Positions 54,401 through 62,918 of a stretch of DNA of 64,000 bases are shown piece after piece. Source of the stretch: a bacterium (GTDB lineage: Bacteria > Planctomycetota > Planctomycetia > Pirellulales > Pirellulaceae); the NCBI GenBank assembly GCA_030430075.1, contig JAUIGN010000029.1, positions 1-64,000 of the forward strand. Direction: 5' to 3'. A program made the translations under genes and the position numbers. Within the stretch, counting starts at the first letter, position 1. Each line of letters opens with the position of its first letter. The notes below the pieces were generated by a model. It had not been told where the DNA came from and did no database searches. It worked only from the letters and a program-made list of their open reading frames with translations.

Positions 54401-56375
54401 TCCCGTTGGTCGCGATTGTCGTCGCTTCGCCCTGGGCGGTCGTGCTCCCAATCGGACTGCCGTCGGCATAGAGGGTCACGAGCGCGCCGGGAAGCGTACC
54501 CTCGACGGTCAGAAACAGCACGTTGTCCGAATCGCGATTGTCCTTGCTGGTCAGATCGTCGTCGGGAGAAAAGCCCGTATCGCTGTCGGCCAACAGGTCG
54601 ATCGAGTCGGGTGCCGGGGTGAGTGACTGGTGGTTGCCGAAGTCGACATCGGGAATCGACTGGCCGGTGCCGAGCGTCACCGTATGCTTGACTGGCCGAA
54701 AGCCGACCACGGCCAGACCCCCGCTTCCCTGAATCCCGGTGTCGCCGACGACCGTCAACTCGGCGGCGTCAGGGTCGACCGTGTACAGGTAGCTGTCGTC
54801 ATCAACGGCGTAGAACGTATCGGTGAACGGGTCGTGAGCGAGACCGAAGTTATCCGAGAAGTTGCCGGTATAGCCGACCAGGGTCCACCGGCGTTCTTGA
54901 ATGTCGTAGCGCGACCAGCTTCCGAATCCACCTAACATATAGACGGAACCGTCCGCGTAGGCGAGCGATGACCCGTCCACTGGCGGTTGCGGGAGTTGCT
55001 CGAGAATCTCTCCGGTTGTCCGGTCAAGCGTCCGAAAGTTGAGAAACGAGATGGAGTAGAGGGTGTCGTTATCGTAGTCGTATGTGAGGCCGGTGGACGT
55101 GACCTGCGCCAGTGATTCACCGTTGCCAGACCCATCGGTCGAAAAGTGGGAAAGCTGCCAGGGTGCCGTCCCGTAGAGCATGCCTTCGACGGGGCTTTGA
55201 GCGAGCCCCACGTCGCCGCCCCCGACACGATTCTCACCAATATGTGTCGCCGCGCCGCTGGCCATGTCGAGGGTATACAGGCCGTCATGATTTTGGCTCT
55301 CGCTAAAGTAAAGTGTGCCACTCGCTTCGGGCGCCGTCTGGTCCCAGCCGTCCGGGATCACTTCGCGAACAATGTACGTCCCTGCGTCCAGGTTGCCGAT
55401 CAAGTACTCGCCTTGCTCATCCGTTACCGCCGCGGGTTCACTGTCAGGATCGTAGACCCGGTCATCGTTGACATCGATGTAGACGGTCCACCCCGGCAGG
55501 CCGACATCTCCGCCGTCACGCAGTCCGTCGCCATCCAGGTCGTTCCAGAGCGTTCCTCGGATGACCCCCTTGGGAATGTCTCCATTGACCCAGCTATCCG
55601 AGGCGGATTCGCGGCCCAGGTTTCCGTCGCGGTCTTGCAGGGCTTCACCGTACACAGTGATTTCATACAGGCCTTCCGGCGTCGTGAAGGACGTCAGACC
55701 GTTGATGCGGTAGAGGTTCGAACCGCGGAACTCGACGGAGACCGAGTCATCCAAAATAACTTCACTGCTGTTGCGTACCAGGCGGATATCTTCGTGTGTG
55801 AACGTGTCCAGGTTGACGTCATCCAGAATATGAACCTCGACGTAGTCGACCGGAGCGTCCCGCGGGTCGGGCGTCACGTTGTGGACGTCGAAGATGATCG
55901 GCCCGTTGGAGCTGGTGCCTTTTCGCCAGGTCTCGGAATCGTCGAATCGCAGCGCATTGCAGTTCGCGTCCTCGATCCCGGAACCTGCAGCGACCAGGCG
56001 AATCTCATAGTCCCCATCCGCCGATGTCAGATCGGCCAGGTTCGCCAACACAAACGTGCGGTTGTTGGTGGTGTGCAGGTTGGCGATCCCTTGCAGGGGA
56101 ACATTGGACCCGTCGTGGGTGAGCCGGAAGTCGCCGACATCGACGCCGGAGACCGACTCGCTGAAGCGAATCTCGATCGTCGCTACTTCCGTCGAGCGGG
56201 GACTGGAAATGTCCTCGAATCCAGCAGCGGGAGGAACAATGTCGGAACCGCCGCAATCGAACATGAGGCGGTCCTCAAGGCGTTCGATGCCTGGCATGTT
56301 CACGGCCGCAAAGCGTCCCAGCCGCCGCGTCGTTGAAGAAGAAGGTTTCCGCTTGCGGGGTCGTCGAATCTTCAT
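51441..56375 (-). CDS. Giant Ig-like repeat / cohesin-like / dockerin surface protein
   Basis: The 1644-aa product has the variant signature ERLEDRLMFDCG (31-42). It then has an Ig-like domain, an SdrD-B domain (~268-355; GTLWNDLDGDGLRDGGD, IVREVIPDGWDQTAP), a propeller-like stretch (~355-570) and five BapA-type Ig repeats of ~88 aa (~690-1095; LELAGTADAGTLVAVSLAG, FDFTDEELAEGTYSFSASS). A cohesin-like domain (~1100-1252) precedes a dockerin-like pair (IVDGADFANVRDN, NARVDGIDLAIVRDN, ~1400-1462) and an acidic tail. Together they suggest a protein that both binds and is bound in a surface assembly. Confidence 0.83.
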   Translation of the reverse strand: MKIRRPRKRKPSSSTTRRLGRFAAVNMPGIERLEDRLMFDCGGSDIVPPAAGFEDISSPRSTEVATIEIRFSESVSGVDVGDFRLTHDGSNVPLQGIANLHTTNNRTFVLANLADLTSADGDYEIRLVAAGSGIEDANCNALRFDDSETWRKGTSSNGPIIFDVHNVTPDPRDAPVDYVEVHILDDVNLDTFTHEDIRLVRNSSEVILDDSVSVEFRGSNLYRINGLTSFTTPEGLYEITVYGEALQDRDGNLGRESASDSWVNGDIPKGVIRGTLWNDLDGDGLRDGGDVGLPGWTVYIDVNDDRVYDPDSEPAAVTDEQGEYLIGNLDAGTYIVREVIPDGWDQTAPEASGTLYFSESQNHDGLYTLDMASGAATHIGENRVGGGDVGLAQSPVEGMLYGTAPWQLSHFSTDGSGNGESLAQVTSTGLTYDYDNDTLYSISFLNFRTLDRTTGEILEQLPQPPVDGSSLAYADGSVYMLGGFGSWSRYDIQERRWTLVGYTGNFSDNFGLAHDPFTDTFYAVDDDSYLYTVDPDAAELTVVGDTGIQGSGGLAVVGFRPVKHTVTLGTGQSIPDVDFGNHQSLTPAPDSIDLLADSDTGFSPDDDLTSKDNRDSDNVLFLTVEGTLPGALVTLYADGSPIGSTTAQGEATTIATNGTAELADGVRRFTATQMLPGGGESPASAPLDITIDSTLPGEAAVVSITTDSGDPDDGITNDSTLELAGTADAGTLVAVSLAGAGVIGEVEADSAGVWKFDFTDEELAEGTYSFSASSTDAAGNVGQAAPPLVVEIDSTAPAAAVVNSVSTDTGLEGDAVTSDRTLIVSGMAEVGASISLTRVGQGVVGTATADAQGDWSVDLTDTELGEGSHIFVASATDVAGNAGPASDDFKVVIDTTAPPVPVMTGIGDDTGQPGDQVTYDPTLEIYGTAEPNTVVTVTLEGTGEVGAAEVDAEGNWTLDLTNEKLAEGTHRFSAIASDDAANASDASAVLTVIVDTTEPDAPEFTGIDDDLETPGDLTTSDPTLVIHGTAEAMARVTLTRTGVGEIGSTTAASDGSWSFDYTHVSLPVGEHHFTAVAVDAAGNESLTAGTLDVTITNGDSPIIVVGDHTLVANRPNQRVPIYVTNLPDVTGAQFRAQIGDGRGPDLEPVFGGIDYVGTIWEAHPFTRIGGPIDIAPQLLDASIVFDSPGDHVSGDGLIVTLIVDTTGIEEGEFPLLLAGGENPSDTALILQDGVELPIAITNGSITITSSEVVGRHVLYNNSAFDGNESAVNAADEDAVAPDKVPLLAGQKATFANYSTYTRGINALVVDVRGLADPDGLSADDFEFRMGVTNNPATWSDAPAPASIVVRAGQGADGADRVTILWSDHQIEKTWLQIVVKATPQTGLAEADEFFFGNAPGETGNNASNAIVDGADFANVRDNPRNFLNPASLDDPRDFNRNARVDGIDLAIVRDNATSFITALPLLDLTGYSPAGDRASSAFDGPAAAGQFQALEPSTGGNSGLGGTAASPSNGSAESDEPLKLFVMPYCGTNRLNLGSATATWITPDAGSIPTWIANTSAPTPSPYDIRDIVGPLPLEVLNEIYAASRSAPAVDVPLAEGELPGRSGWQLEMTDWMGPLPEDLLSELVDELAPDVARGSAAPG

Positions 56376-56483
56376 GGTTCACATTCCTGCTGGTGGGAAG
56401 TAGTTTGCTGATCTGTGAAAAAGGCGTGAGGTTCTTCAAACAGGGTGGCCACATGGCCGCGGCGGGTTGCTCTGGCAAGCGTG

Positions 56484-59400
56484 TCAAAAGTTGCTCCAGC
56501 CATCCCAGGTGAGAGGTGGGGCAAGCAGCCGCGACCGCACCCACTCGTAGTAGGTGGCCGTTCGTCCATCCACTTGCTCAGGCGCGGTGCGGCCATCGTT
56601 GGGATCCCAGAAACCGGGAAAGTGGGTTGCAACGCCGCTGGCGGTGACAAACGGCGCCGGCCCGCCTGCCGACTCCGAACCGGGAACGATGCCGACATGG
56701 ACATGCGGGTCGGTCCCCGTTCCCATCCGAGCGAACGGGGCCACGTAGCCGAGCTGCGTCTCCCCAGCGACGACCTGCTGCCCAACTTGTAGTTCGATGC
56801 GGCGCGCATCGGGGACCACTCGGTTGTCGGCCGTGTAGCGGGCCTCCGACAGGTGGCCCAGGAAGACGGTTGCCGTGCCTTCGGAAACGGGGCGAGCGGC
56901 CCCGTCCTCACGGACGATCGGCGTCTGGGGGTCGAGAGGAACTTCGATCGCAACGAGGAGATCGCCATATCCCGCGCCGCTTCCATACTGTCCCGCAAAG
57001 ACAACTCGCCCACTGACCGGCGCCACCACCGGGCGTCCGACGTCCTGGCTCGTATCATTGAGATTCGTGATGTAGTCGTTGCCCAAGTGCCGAGGGGAGG
57101 TGTAGTCGGGCAATGGCTGCATCGCGCGAATGTCGACCAGGGAAGTCAGCTCTAGCGAGTAGCCGCCGGTGCTTCCTTCCCGGTCGCGTTCACCCGATAC
57201 CGGGTCGTAGTGGTGGTTTCGATAGCCGGAGACACCGACGAAGTAGGTGCCGGCCTCTTGAAACGTGAATTCAAGGTAAGACTCGACGCTGCCCCCTTCG
57301 CCCGGCGCGGACCGATCGTCGTTGACGTCCAGTTCCCGGCCTGACACATCAAACAGGCGGAGGAAGGTGTCGATCCGAGAATCCGGCAATCGGTCGGTGT
57401 CGATACCGATTCTTTGTCCGGCGCTGACGGTGAACGAGAACATGTCGACATCGGTCGGTGAATCGATCCGTCCGCTCGACCATCCACGGTCTTCTGTCAT
57501 CGCCCCCAGGTAGACCGCCTCGCTGATCTGGTCATTGTCGTCACCCGGGGCAGACGCACCGACACTCACGGCAATGTTGTCGAACGCGCGCCCGTCGGTC
57601 CGCATGCTGAAATTGTCGAACTGTTGGAATTTGATCCGGACGTTGCCCGTGTACTGGAGCCCACGCGCCTGCAGTTCGGCATCGAGGTCGATCGTGTGGC
57701 CCGTGAGATCGCCCTGCAACTCGAGCAGCGTATACCAGGTGCTGCCATCAACGCTGATCGCAACGCCGTCACCTTCAGCGTGCTCGGTGAACTGTGCGGG
57801 CAGGCCATGGTCTTCGTCGCTGACGTCGTCGTGATCGAATGTCAAGCGAACGCCCGTTGCGCTTTCCAGATCGAGGTGCAAGATAGCTTCGTTGAGCGAA
57901 GCAATGCGGTTGGTGCGGACATCCATCTCCAGCCGGTCGCCATTGACTCGGATACGGCCCGCATCGTCCGACGAATAGTACTGCCAGCCTTGCTCAGCAG
58001 TCGGCAGACCCGTGGAGAAATCCTGGACGTAGGGCACGTCCTGCGGGGTCGCGGCGGGCGTGGCATGGGTCGTCTCGGAAACCGAATCGCTGTCGCCCGA
58101 ATGACCAGCGTCGTTGGAGGCCCTGACACGGTAGAAATAAGTGGTTGCCGCTTCCAGACCTTGATCGAGATGCTGGGTCGCCTGGCCCGCAAAGATCGTC
58201 CCCCAAGGACCGTCCTCCGAAGGACCACGCTGCAGCGTGTACCGCTGGGCGCGTTCCACCTCGCTCCAGGAAATCAAGATCGAGTCAGAGCCTTGCGCAG
58301 TTGCCGTCAGGCCACCGGGCGTTTCTGGGCGTGCCGCGTTGCCGGCGCTGACCAGGATGTTGTCGAACGCGCGGCCATCGACCGGCATCCCATAATTGTC
58401 CTGCTGCTGGAACTTGATGCGAACATCATCGGTAAAGCTGAAACCCGCCGCCTGAGCCACGGCATCCAGGTCGATCACATGGCCAGTCAGGTCGCCCTGC
58501 AAACTCACCAGTCTGTGCCATGTCGAGCCGTCCACACTGATGGCGATCCCGTCACCACCGTGGTGGCCTGAAAACTGTGCGGGCAGCGCGTGGTCTTCAT
58601 CATTCACATCGTCGTGATCAAACTGCAGGATGACACCCGTCTGACCGGCCAGGTCGACATGCAGGATGGCTTCGTTCAAGACGGGCAAGCCACCTCGGTG
58701 AACGTCCATCTCCAAGCGCTGTCCGTCCACCTCGATGCGGCCGCGGGAGTCGGACGAGTAGAACTCCCACCCCTCGGACGATCCCGGCATGCCACCGGCA
58801 AAATCCTGGTGATATGGAAGCGATTGGGGCGTGACGCTGTGCGACGTGGTTGCCGTTGTGAAACTCCACGTCCGCGACCACACGCTGCCGCCACCCTCGG
58901 TATTCCCGCTCCGCACCTGCCAGTAGTAAGTGGTCTCACTGTCGAAGAGACCGGCTGGTGGTGTGAAGCCAGTTTCCCCCGTCGTGCTGTTGACGATGAG
59001 TTCGGAACTGGGACTGGGATCTTCCTGGCCGCTGGGGAGAGCCGCCGGCGTGGTCGCGACAAGGATCCGATAGGTGTTGGCCCCTTGGACAGGATCCCAG
59101 GTGAACCGCGGCGGCACCGTCACGTTACCGACTCCGTCTGACGGGCTGACCAGCGTCGGGGCCGGCAGGGTGTCAGAGCGGATCCACGCCAGGAAGTCGG
59201 CGTAGGAACCGTTGAACACATTCGCATCGACGGCCTGCCGGTCGACCCCAGGAATAATGGAAGCCTGCTCTCCCGGAAGGTCGGTCGGCGCGTCGCCGGA
59301 ATATTGCCAGAGTTCCCAACGGTCCCAATCCCGGATGTCGGGAGTGTCCTCGAGGTTGTAACGCCAGTGGGCAATCCACAATTCGGTCTCAGCCGGGTCT

Positions 59401-62174
59401 TGGTTGATGTGGGGGAGATGGCTGCTGCTGGCATAAAGGACCGGGCGAACTCCGGCCAACCGCTGCACTTCGTCCAGCCAGGTGTCTACCCAGGCGGACA
59501 ATGGGGCGGTCGAGACGGTGGTTGCCGGGTGCTCGACATCCAGCACCGGCGGCAGAAAACCGTCACCGATGTAATCCCCGGCCTGACTGACGAACCAGGC
59601 CGCTTCGTCCTCTGCCGAGTTGTTGAGATCAGGACGAGCGAAATGATAAGCGCCAACGTGCAGGCCAGCGCTGGTCGCCGAACCGATGTTCGTGAAGAAG
59701 CGCGAGTCCAAGGCGTGCTCGGCCACAGGGTCCGCCAAACCGGCACCGTCTCCCTCGGTCGCCTTGATGATGGCGAATTTGATCCCGGCCTGGGCGACCT
59801 TACTCCAGTCAATCGACCCCTGGTGATGCGACACATCAATGCCTCGCACGTAGGGCAAGTCGGTAGCCACGATTCGGTCCTGCCTGACCCAACCGGTGTA
59901 TCGCCCCGGCCCGAAATCAACGCGCCACCAGGTGAGCCCATCACTGGAGTTCGGGCCTTCGATCACCACCCCTAGCGTCTGTGCCGGGGCCTGGCCGGCA
60001 TAGTCGGGCTCGGTGATCTCGTTGGCCGTCAGTCCGGCCATCGAACGTACGTCCGCACCGGTTGTCGTACGAACGAAGTCGCCCGTTGAAATGTCCGCTG
60101 CCGTCACCGTGGTCGTCAGGCTGCGATAGCCGGACCAGACGCCGCCTTGACCCGTGGCGCTGTTCCCCGCACGAACTTGCCAGTAGTACGTCACTCCTTC
60201 CTGCAGGCTCTCGGCGACCGTCAGCAGGTGGTCGGAATCAGACACGACCGCATTGACCACCAGCGACGAGCTGTCGACCGGATCCTCTTCGCCCCGTGGC
60301 AAGGCCGATGGCGTCGTGGCGATCAACAGCCGGTACGCGTTGGCGCCCGTAACGTCACTCCAGTCGAAGTTCGGCCGTGTCGGTTGACCGGTCGCACCGG
60401 ATGACGGGCTAATCAGCGTCGGCGCGGGAAGGCCTGGCAAGACGGTCGTGAAGCTGCGATAGCCGGACCAGACGCCGCCTTGACCCGTAGCGCTGTTCCC
60501 CGCACGAACCTGCCAGTAATAGGTCACTCCTTCCTGCAGGCTCTCGGCGACCGTCAGCAGGTGATCGGAATCAGACACGACCGCGTTGACCACCAGCGAC
60601 GAGCTGTCGACCGGATCCTCTTCGCCCCGTGGCAGCGCTGAAGGCGTCGTGGCGATCAGCAGTCGATAGGCGTTGGCGCCCGTAACGTCACTCCAGTCGA
60701 AGTTCGGCCTTGTCGGTTGACCGGTCGCACCGGATGACGGGCTAATCAGCGTCGGTGCGGGAAGGCCTGGCAAGACGGTCGTGAAGCTGCGATAGCCGGA
60801 CCAGATGCCGCCTTGACCCGTGGCGCTGTTCCCCGCACGAACTTGCCAGTAGTACGTCACTCCTTCCTGCAGGCTCTCGGCGACCGTCAGCAGGTGATCT
60901 GAATCAGACACGACCGCGTTGACCACCAGAGACGGGCTGTCGACCGGATCCTCTTCACCCCGTGGCAGGGCCGATGGCGTGGTGGCGATCAACAGCCGGT
61001 ACGCGTTGGCGCCCGAAACGGTGCCCCAGTCGAAATGCGGCCGCGTTGGTTGCGCAGTCGCTCCGGACGACGGGCTAATCAGCGCCGGTGCGGGAAGGCC
61101 AGGCAAGGCAGTGGTGAAGCTGCGGCGATCTGACCAGAAGCTCCCTTCCTGAGTAACCGTGTTGCCGGCACGAACTTGCCAGAAGTAGGTGGTCCCGGCC
61201 TGGAGCGTCTCGGAGGTGCTCAGGGTGTACGAAGTCGAGGCGGTCGTCGTGTTCACAACCAAAGCAGGGCCGGAAACAGGGTCTTCTGCACCAGCGGGTA
61301 GCGCGGATTGGCTGGTCGCTACGAGGACGCGGTAGAGGTTGGCGCCGCTGACCTGCGACCAGGCCAACGTCGGGTTAGGCGACTGTTGTTGGGCACCGTC
61401 ACTTGGTGACACGAGACTCGGTGTGAGAAGGGCCACGCCGTCCAAGGCGGAATGCGCGAGGCGATCGGCTTCGTCGTGGAACGAATGTTCTTCGCCCAGC
61501 AAGTGGCCAATCTCGTGCGCCATCACGTCCCCGAGCAGGCTGACGGCGGACGCCCAGTGATCAACGGGTCCCCAGGATTGAAGGTTCTCCGTGAAAACGA
61601 ATGCCCGATCGCGGTGATCGAGGTTGCCGACATCCACCTTTTCGGCCAGGCCCAGGAATCGCCCGTGCTCGGCGAACGCCCGATCATCACCGCCCAGGTA
61701 GATGGTGGAGAAGGGCTGCGCCGGGTCAGGTGGAGTCAGCGTCAAGCGAACTCGATGCGCAGTGGCCCAAGGCTCCAGATACTCCAGCGTTAGGTCCAGC
61801 AACGATTGCTCGTACCCGCCCCACCCCCATCCGGCGGCCGAGAACGGGGGCACGTCCAAGTTGTCGACAAGCACCGGGCCCCGATAGGAGATGCCTGACG
61901 CGCCGTCGGCGTCGACGTAAACGATTTGCTGGTCGGCGGAGTGCCGAGACGCTCCATCCACGACGGTTGAAGCGAACGAGGCGTCATGACGAGGCGAAGT
62001 CGCCGCTCGTGTGTCAGGCAGACTGTGGTCGAGGACATTCGCGGCCAGCAGTCGGCGATCTTCACATTGCTCGAACCGCAGCCCCCGTGCTGTCGTGCGG
62101 TTGTTGGGTTCCTGTCGCAGCAAGTCCAGCAGATGTCGGAGAATCGTAGCAATGGCGTTCATCGAGAATTGCAT
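56484..62174 (-). CDS. Giant metalloprotease / GH25 muramidase / M23-type endopeptidase fusion
   Basis: The 1896-aa protein has the export signature FEQCEDRRLLA (34-44). A zincin domain carries HEIGHLLGEEH (~217-227). Four ~111-aa Fn3-like repeats follow (~244-688) and an SH3-like region (~692-772). A GH25 muramidase domain spans ~775-998 (GIDVSHHQGSIDWSKV, IIKATEGDGAG, and PVLDVEHP with the catalytic acids). Then come an Fn3-like domain, two jelly-roll-like modules (~1115-1278 and ~1378-1538), a PPC domain (~1545-1685) and an M23-like domain (~1688-1842; VVAPVSGRVVFAGQYG, DPHVHVGI with HxH). The first M23 zinc ligand (HxxxD) is replaced by LGNDY, so that domain may be inactive. Action on peptidoglycan or on prey cell walls is inferred. 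Confidence 0.83.
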   Translation of the reverse strand: MQFSMNAIATILRHLLDLLRQEPNNRTTARGLRFEQCEDRRLLAANVLDHSLPDTRAATSPRHDASFASTVVDGASRHSADQQIVYVDADGASGISYRGPVLVDNLDVPPFSAAGWGWGGYEQSLLDLTLEYLEPWATAHRVRLTLTPPDPAQPFSTIYLGGDDRAFAEHGRFLGLAEKVDVGNLDHRDRAFVFTENLQSWGPVDHWASAVSLLGDVMAHEIGHLLGEEHSFHDEADRLAHSALDGVALLTPSLVSPSDGAQQQSPNPTLAWSQVSGANLYRVLVATSQSALPAGAEDPVSGPALVVNTTTASTSYTLSTSETLQAGTTYFWQVRAGNTVTQEGSFWSDRRSFTTALPGLPAPALISPSSGATAQPTRPHFDWGTVSGANAYRLLIATTPSALPRGEEDPVDSPSLVVNAVVSDSDHLLTVAESLQEGVTYYWQVRAGNSATGQGGIWSGYRSFTTVLPGLPAPTLISPSSGATGQPTRPNFDWSDVTGANAYRLLIATTPSALPRGEEDPVDSSSLVVNAVVSDSDHLLTVAESLQEGVTYYWQVRAGNSATGQGGVWSGYRSFTTVLPGLPAPTLISPSSGATGQPTRPNFDWSDVTGANAYRLLIATTPSALPRGEEDPVDSSSLVVNAVVSDSDHLLTVAESLQEGVTYYWQVRAGNSATGQGGVWSGYRSLTTTVTAADISTGDFVRTTTGADVRSMAGLTANEITEPDYAGQAPAQTLGVVIEGPNSSDGLTWWRVDFGPGRYTGWVRQDRIVATDLPYVRGIDVSHHQGSIDWSKVAQAGIKFAIIKATEGDGAGLADPVAEHALDSRFFTNIGSATSAGLHVGAYHFARPDLNNSAEDEAAWFVSQAGDYIGDGFLPPVLDVEHPATTVSTAPLSAWVDTWLDEVQRLAGVRPVLYASSSHLPHINQDPAETELWIAHWRYNLEDTPDIRDWDRWELWQYSGDAPTDLPGEQASIIPGVDRQAVDANVFNGSYADFLAWIRSDTLPAPTLVSPSDGVGNVTVPPRFTWDPVQGANTYRILVATTPAALPSGQEDPSPSSELIVNSTTGETGFTPPAGLFDSETTYYWQVRSGNTEGGGSVWSRTWSFTTATTSHSVTPQSLPYHQDFAGGMPGSSEGWEFYSSDSRGRIEVDGQRLEMDVHRGGLPVLNEAILHVDLAGQTGVILQFDHDDVNDEDHALPAQFSGHHGGDGIAISVDGSTWHRLVSLQGDLTGHVIDLDAVAQAAGFSFTDDVRIKFQQQDNYGMPVDGRAFDNILVSAGNAARPETPGGLTATAQGSDSILISWSEVERAQRYTLQRGPSEDGPWGTIFAGQATQHLDQGLEAATTYFYRVRASNDAGHSGDSDSVSETTHATPAATPQDVPYVQDFSTGLPTAEQGWQYYSSDDAGRIRVNGDRLEMDVRTNRIASLNEAILHLDLESATGVRLTFDHDDVSDEDHGLPAQFTEHAEGDGVAISVDGSTWYTLLELQGDLTGHTIDLDAELQARGLQYTGNVRIKFQQFDNFSMRTDGRAFDNIAVSVGASAPGDDNDQISEAVYLGAMTEDRGWSSGRIDSPTDVDMFSFTVSAGQRIGIDTDRLPDSRIDTFLRLFDVSGRELDVNDDRSAPGEGGSVESYLEFTFQEAGTYFVGVSGYRNHHYDPVSGERDREGSTGGYSLELTSLVDIRAMQPLPDYTSPRHLGNDYITNLNDTSQDVGRPVVAPVSGRVVFAGQYGSGAGYGDLLVAIEVPLDPQTPIVREDGAARPVSEGTATVFLGHLSEARYTADNRVVPDARRIELQVGQQVVAGETQLGYVAPFARMGTGTDPHVHVGIVPGSESAGGPAPFVTASGVATHFPGFWDPNDGRTAPEQVDGRTATYYEWVRSRLLAPPLTWDGWSNF
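60112..61443. repeat. 333-bp tandem repeats inside the GH25 fusion gene
   Basis: Units begin at 60112, 60445, 60778 and 61111, each exactly 333 bp (111 codons). The three left units are nearly identical at DNA level. The fourth, nearest the N-terminus, has diverged. They encode Fn3-like modules with LPAPTLISPSSGATGQPTRP and YYWQVRAGNSATGQGG. Near-identity suggests recent duplication or gene conversion. Confidence 0.9.
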
Positions 62175-62918
62175 CCCTTGGTTTGGGCTGTCAGGTGTGG
62201 GAGGGCCTCCTGCGCCTCGCAGTTGGGTTGTCCAACCGCTAATCCGGAATTCCGCTGGGTAGGTGGTTGGCGTTCCCGTGCCCCGGCGCGTTGCGTGAAA
62301 TTCGCCCAGCGCATCTTGCTCGGTCGATCACTTGGTAAGGGAAGGCCGGGCACGTCATCACGACTCCTGATTTGCCTCCATGACCGAGTGCGATTGGCTT
62401 GATGGCGCCCGCGGCGCACCGAGGCCGTGCCGCTGACCGTGGGGTCGCGTCTCTCGGCCGGAACCCCTCAGCGGGATCCGCTTCCTAGTAGGCAATGCGC
62501 AGAACATGGTCGGAGAGTCCGAATTTTCGGGAAACTTTCTGAAGGCAATGCCCCAGGTCATCCCTGCCGCTCGGCAGGTTGGTTCATGGGTGACGCAGGC
62601 GGTGTTCGGGGAGGCCACCGGCATTCGCAGCAGGCGCGGCACGAACGGCGGGACCCAGGGAGAGCAGTTGCCCCTCGCTGGGCCTCCGAGGGCCGATGCG
62701 GGGGTCTTTCTCTAACTGGGCAATCCAGGAAGTCGCCGTTTTGCCGCCAACTTTTTTTGCGGCCGCCCTCAGGCAGTGGAAGGAAGCGAGCCGTTAGGCA
62801 GCTCAGACCGCCACAAGTGACGTCAGTCCTTGGGCTTGAGGCGGATTCGCAGCGGGCGTGGGCGGGACGTGGGGTCCCGGGTCACCGTGGGGCCCGCGGG
62901 GCCCGTGCCTGGGTTCAA
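62175..62918. other. Long intergenic region, nothing recognised
   Basis: These 744 bp separate the GH25 fusion gene start and the TonB receptor stop, both on the minus strand. Frames inside it show no family resemblance. GC-rich dyads (GGGCCCCGCGGGGCCC-like near 62890) follow the receptor stop but lack a T-run. I identified no clear promoter for the fusion gene. Confidence 0.4.
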
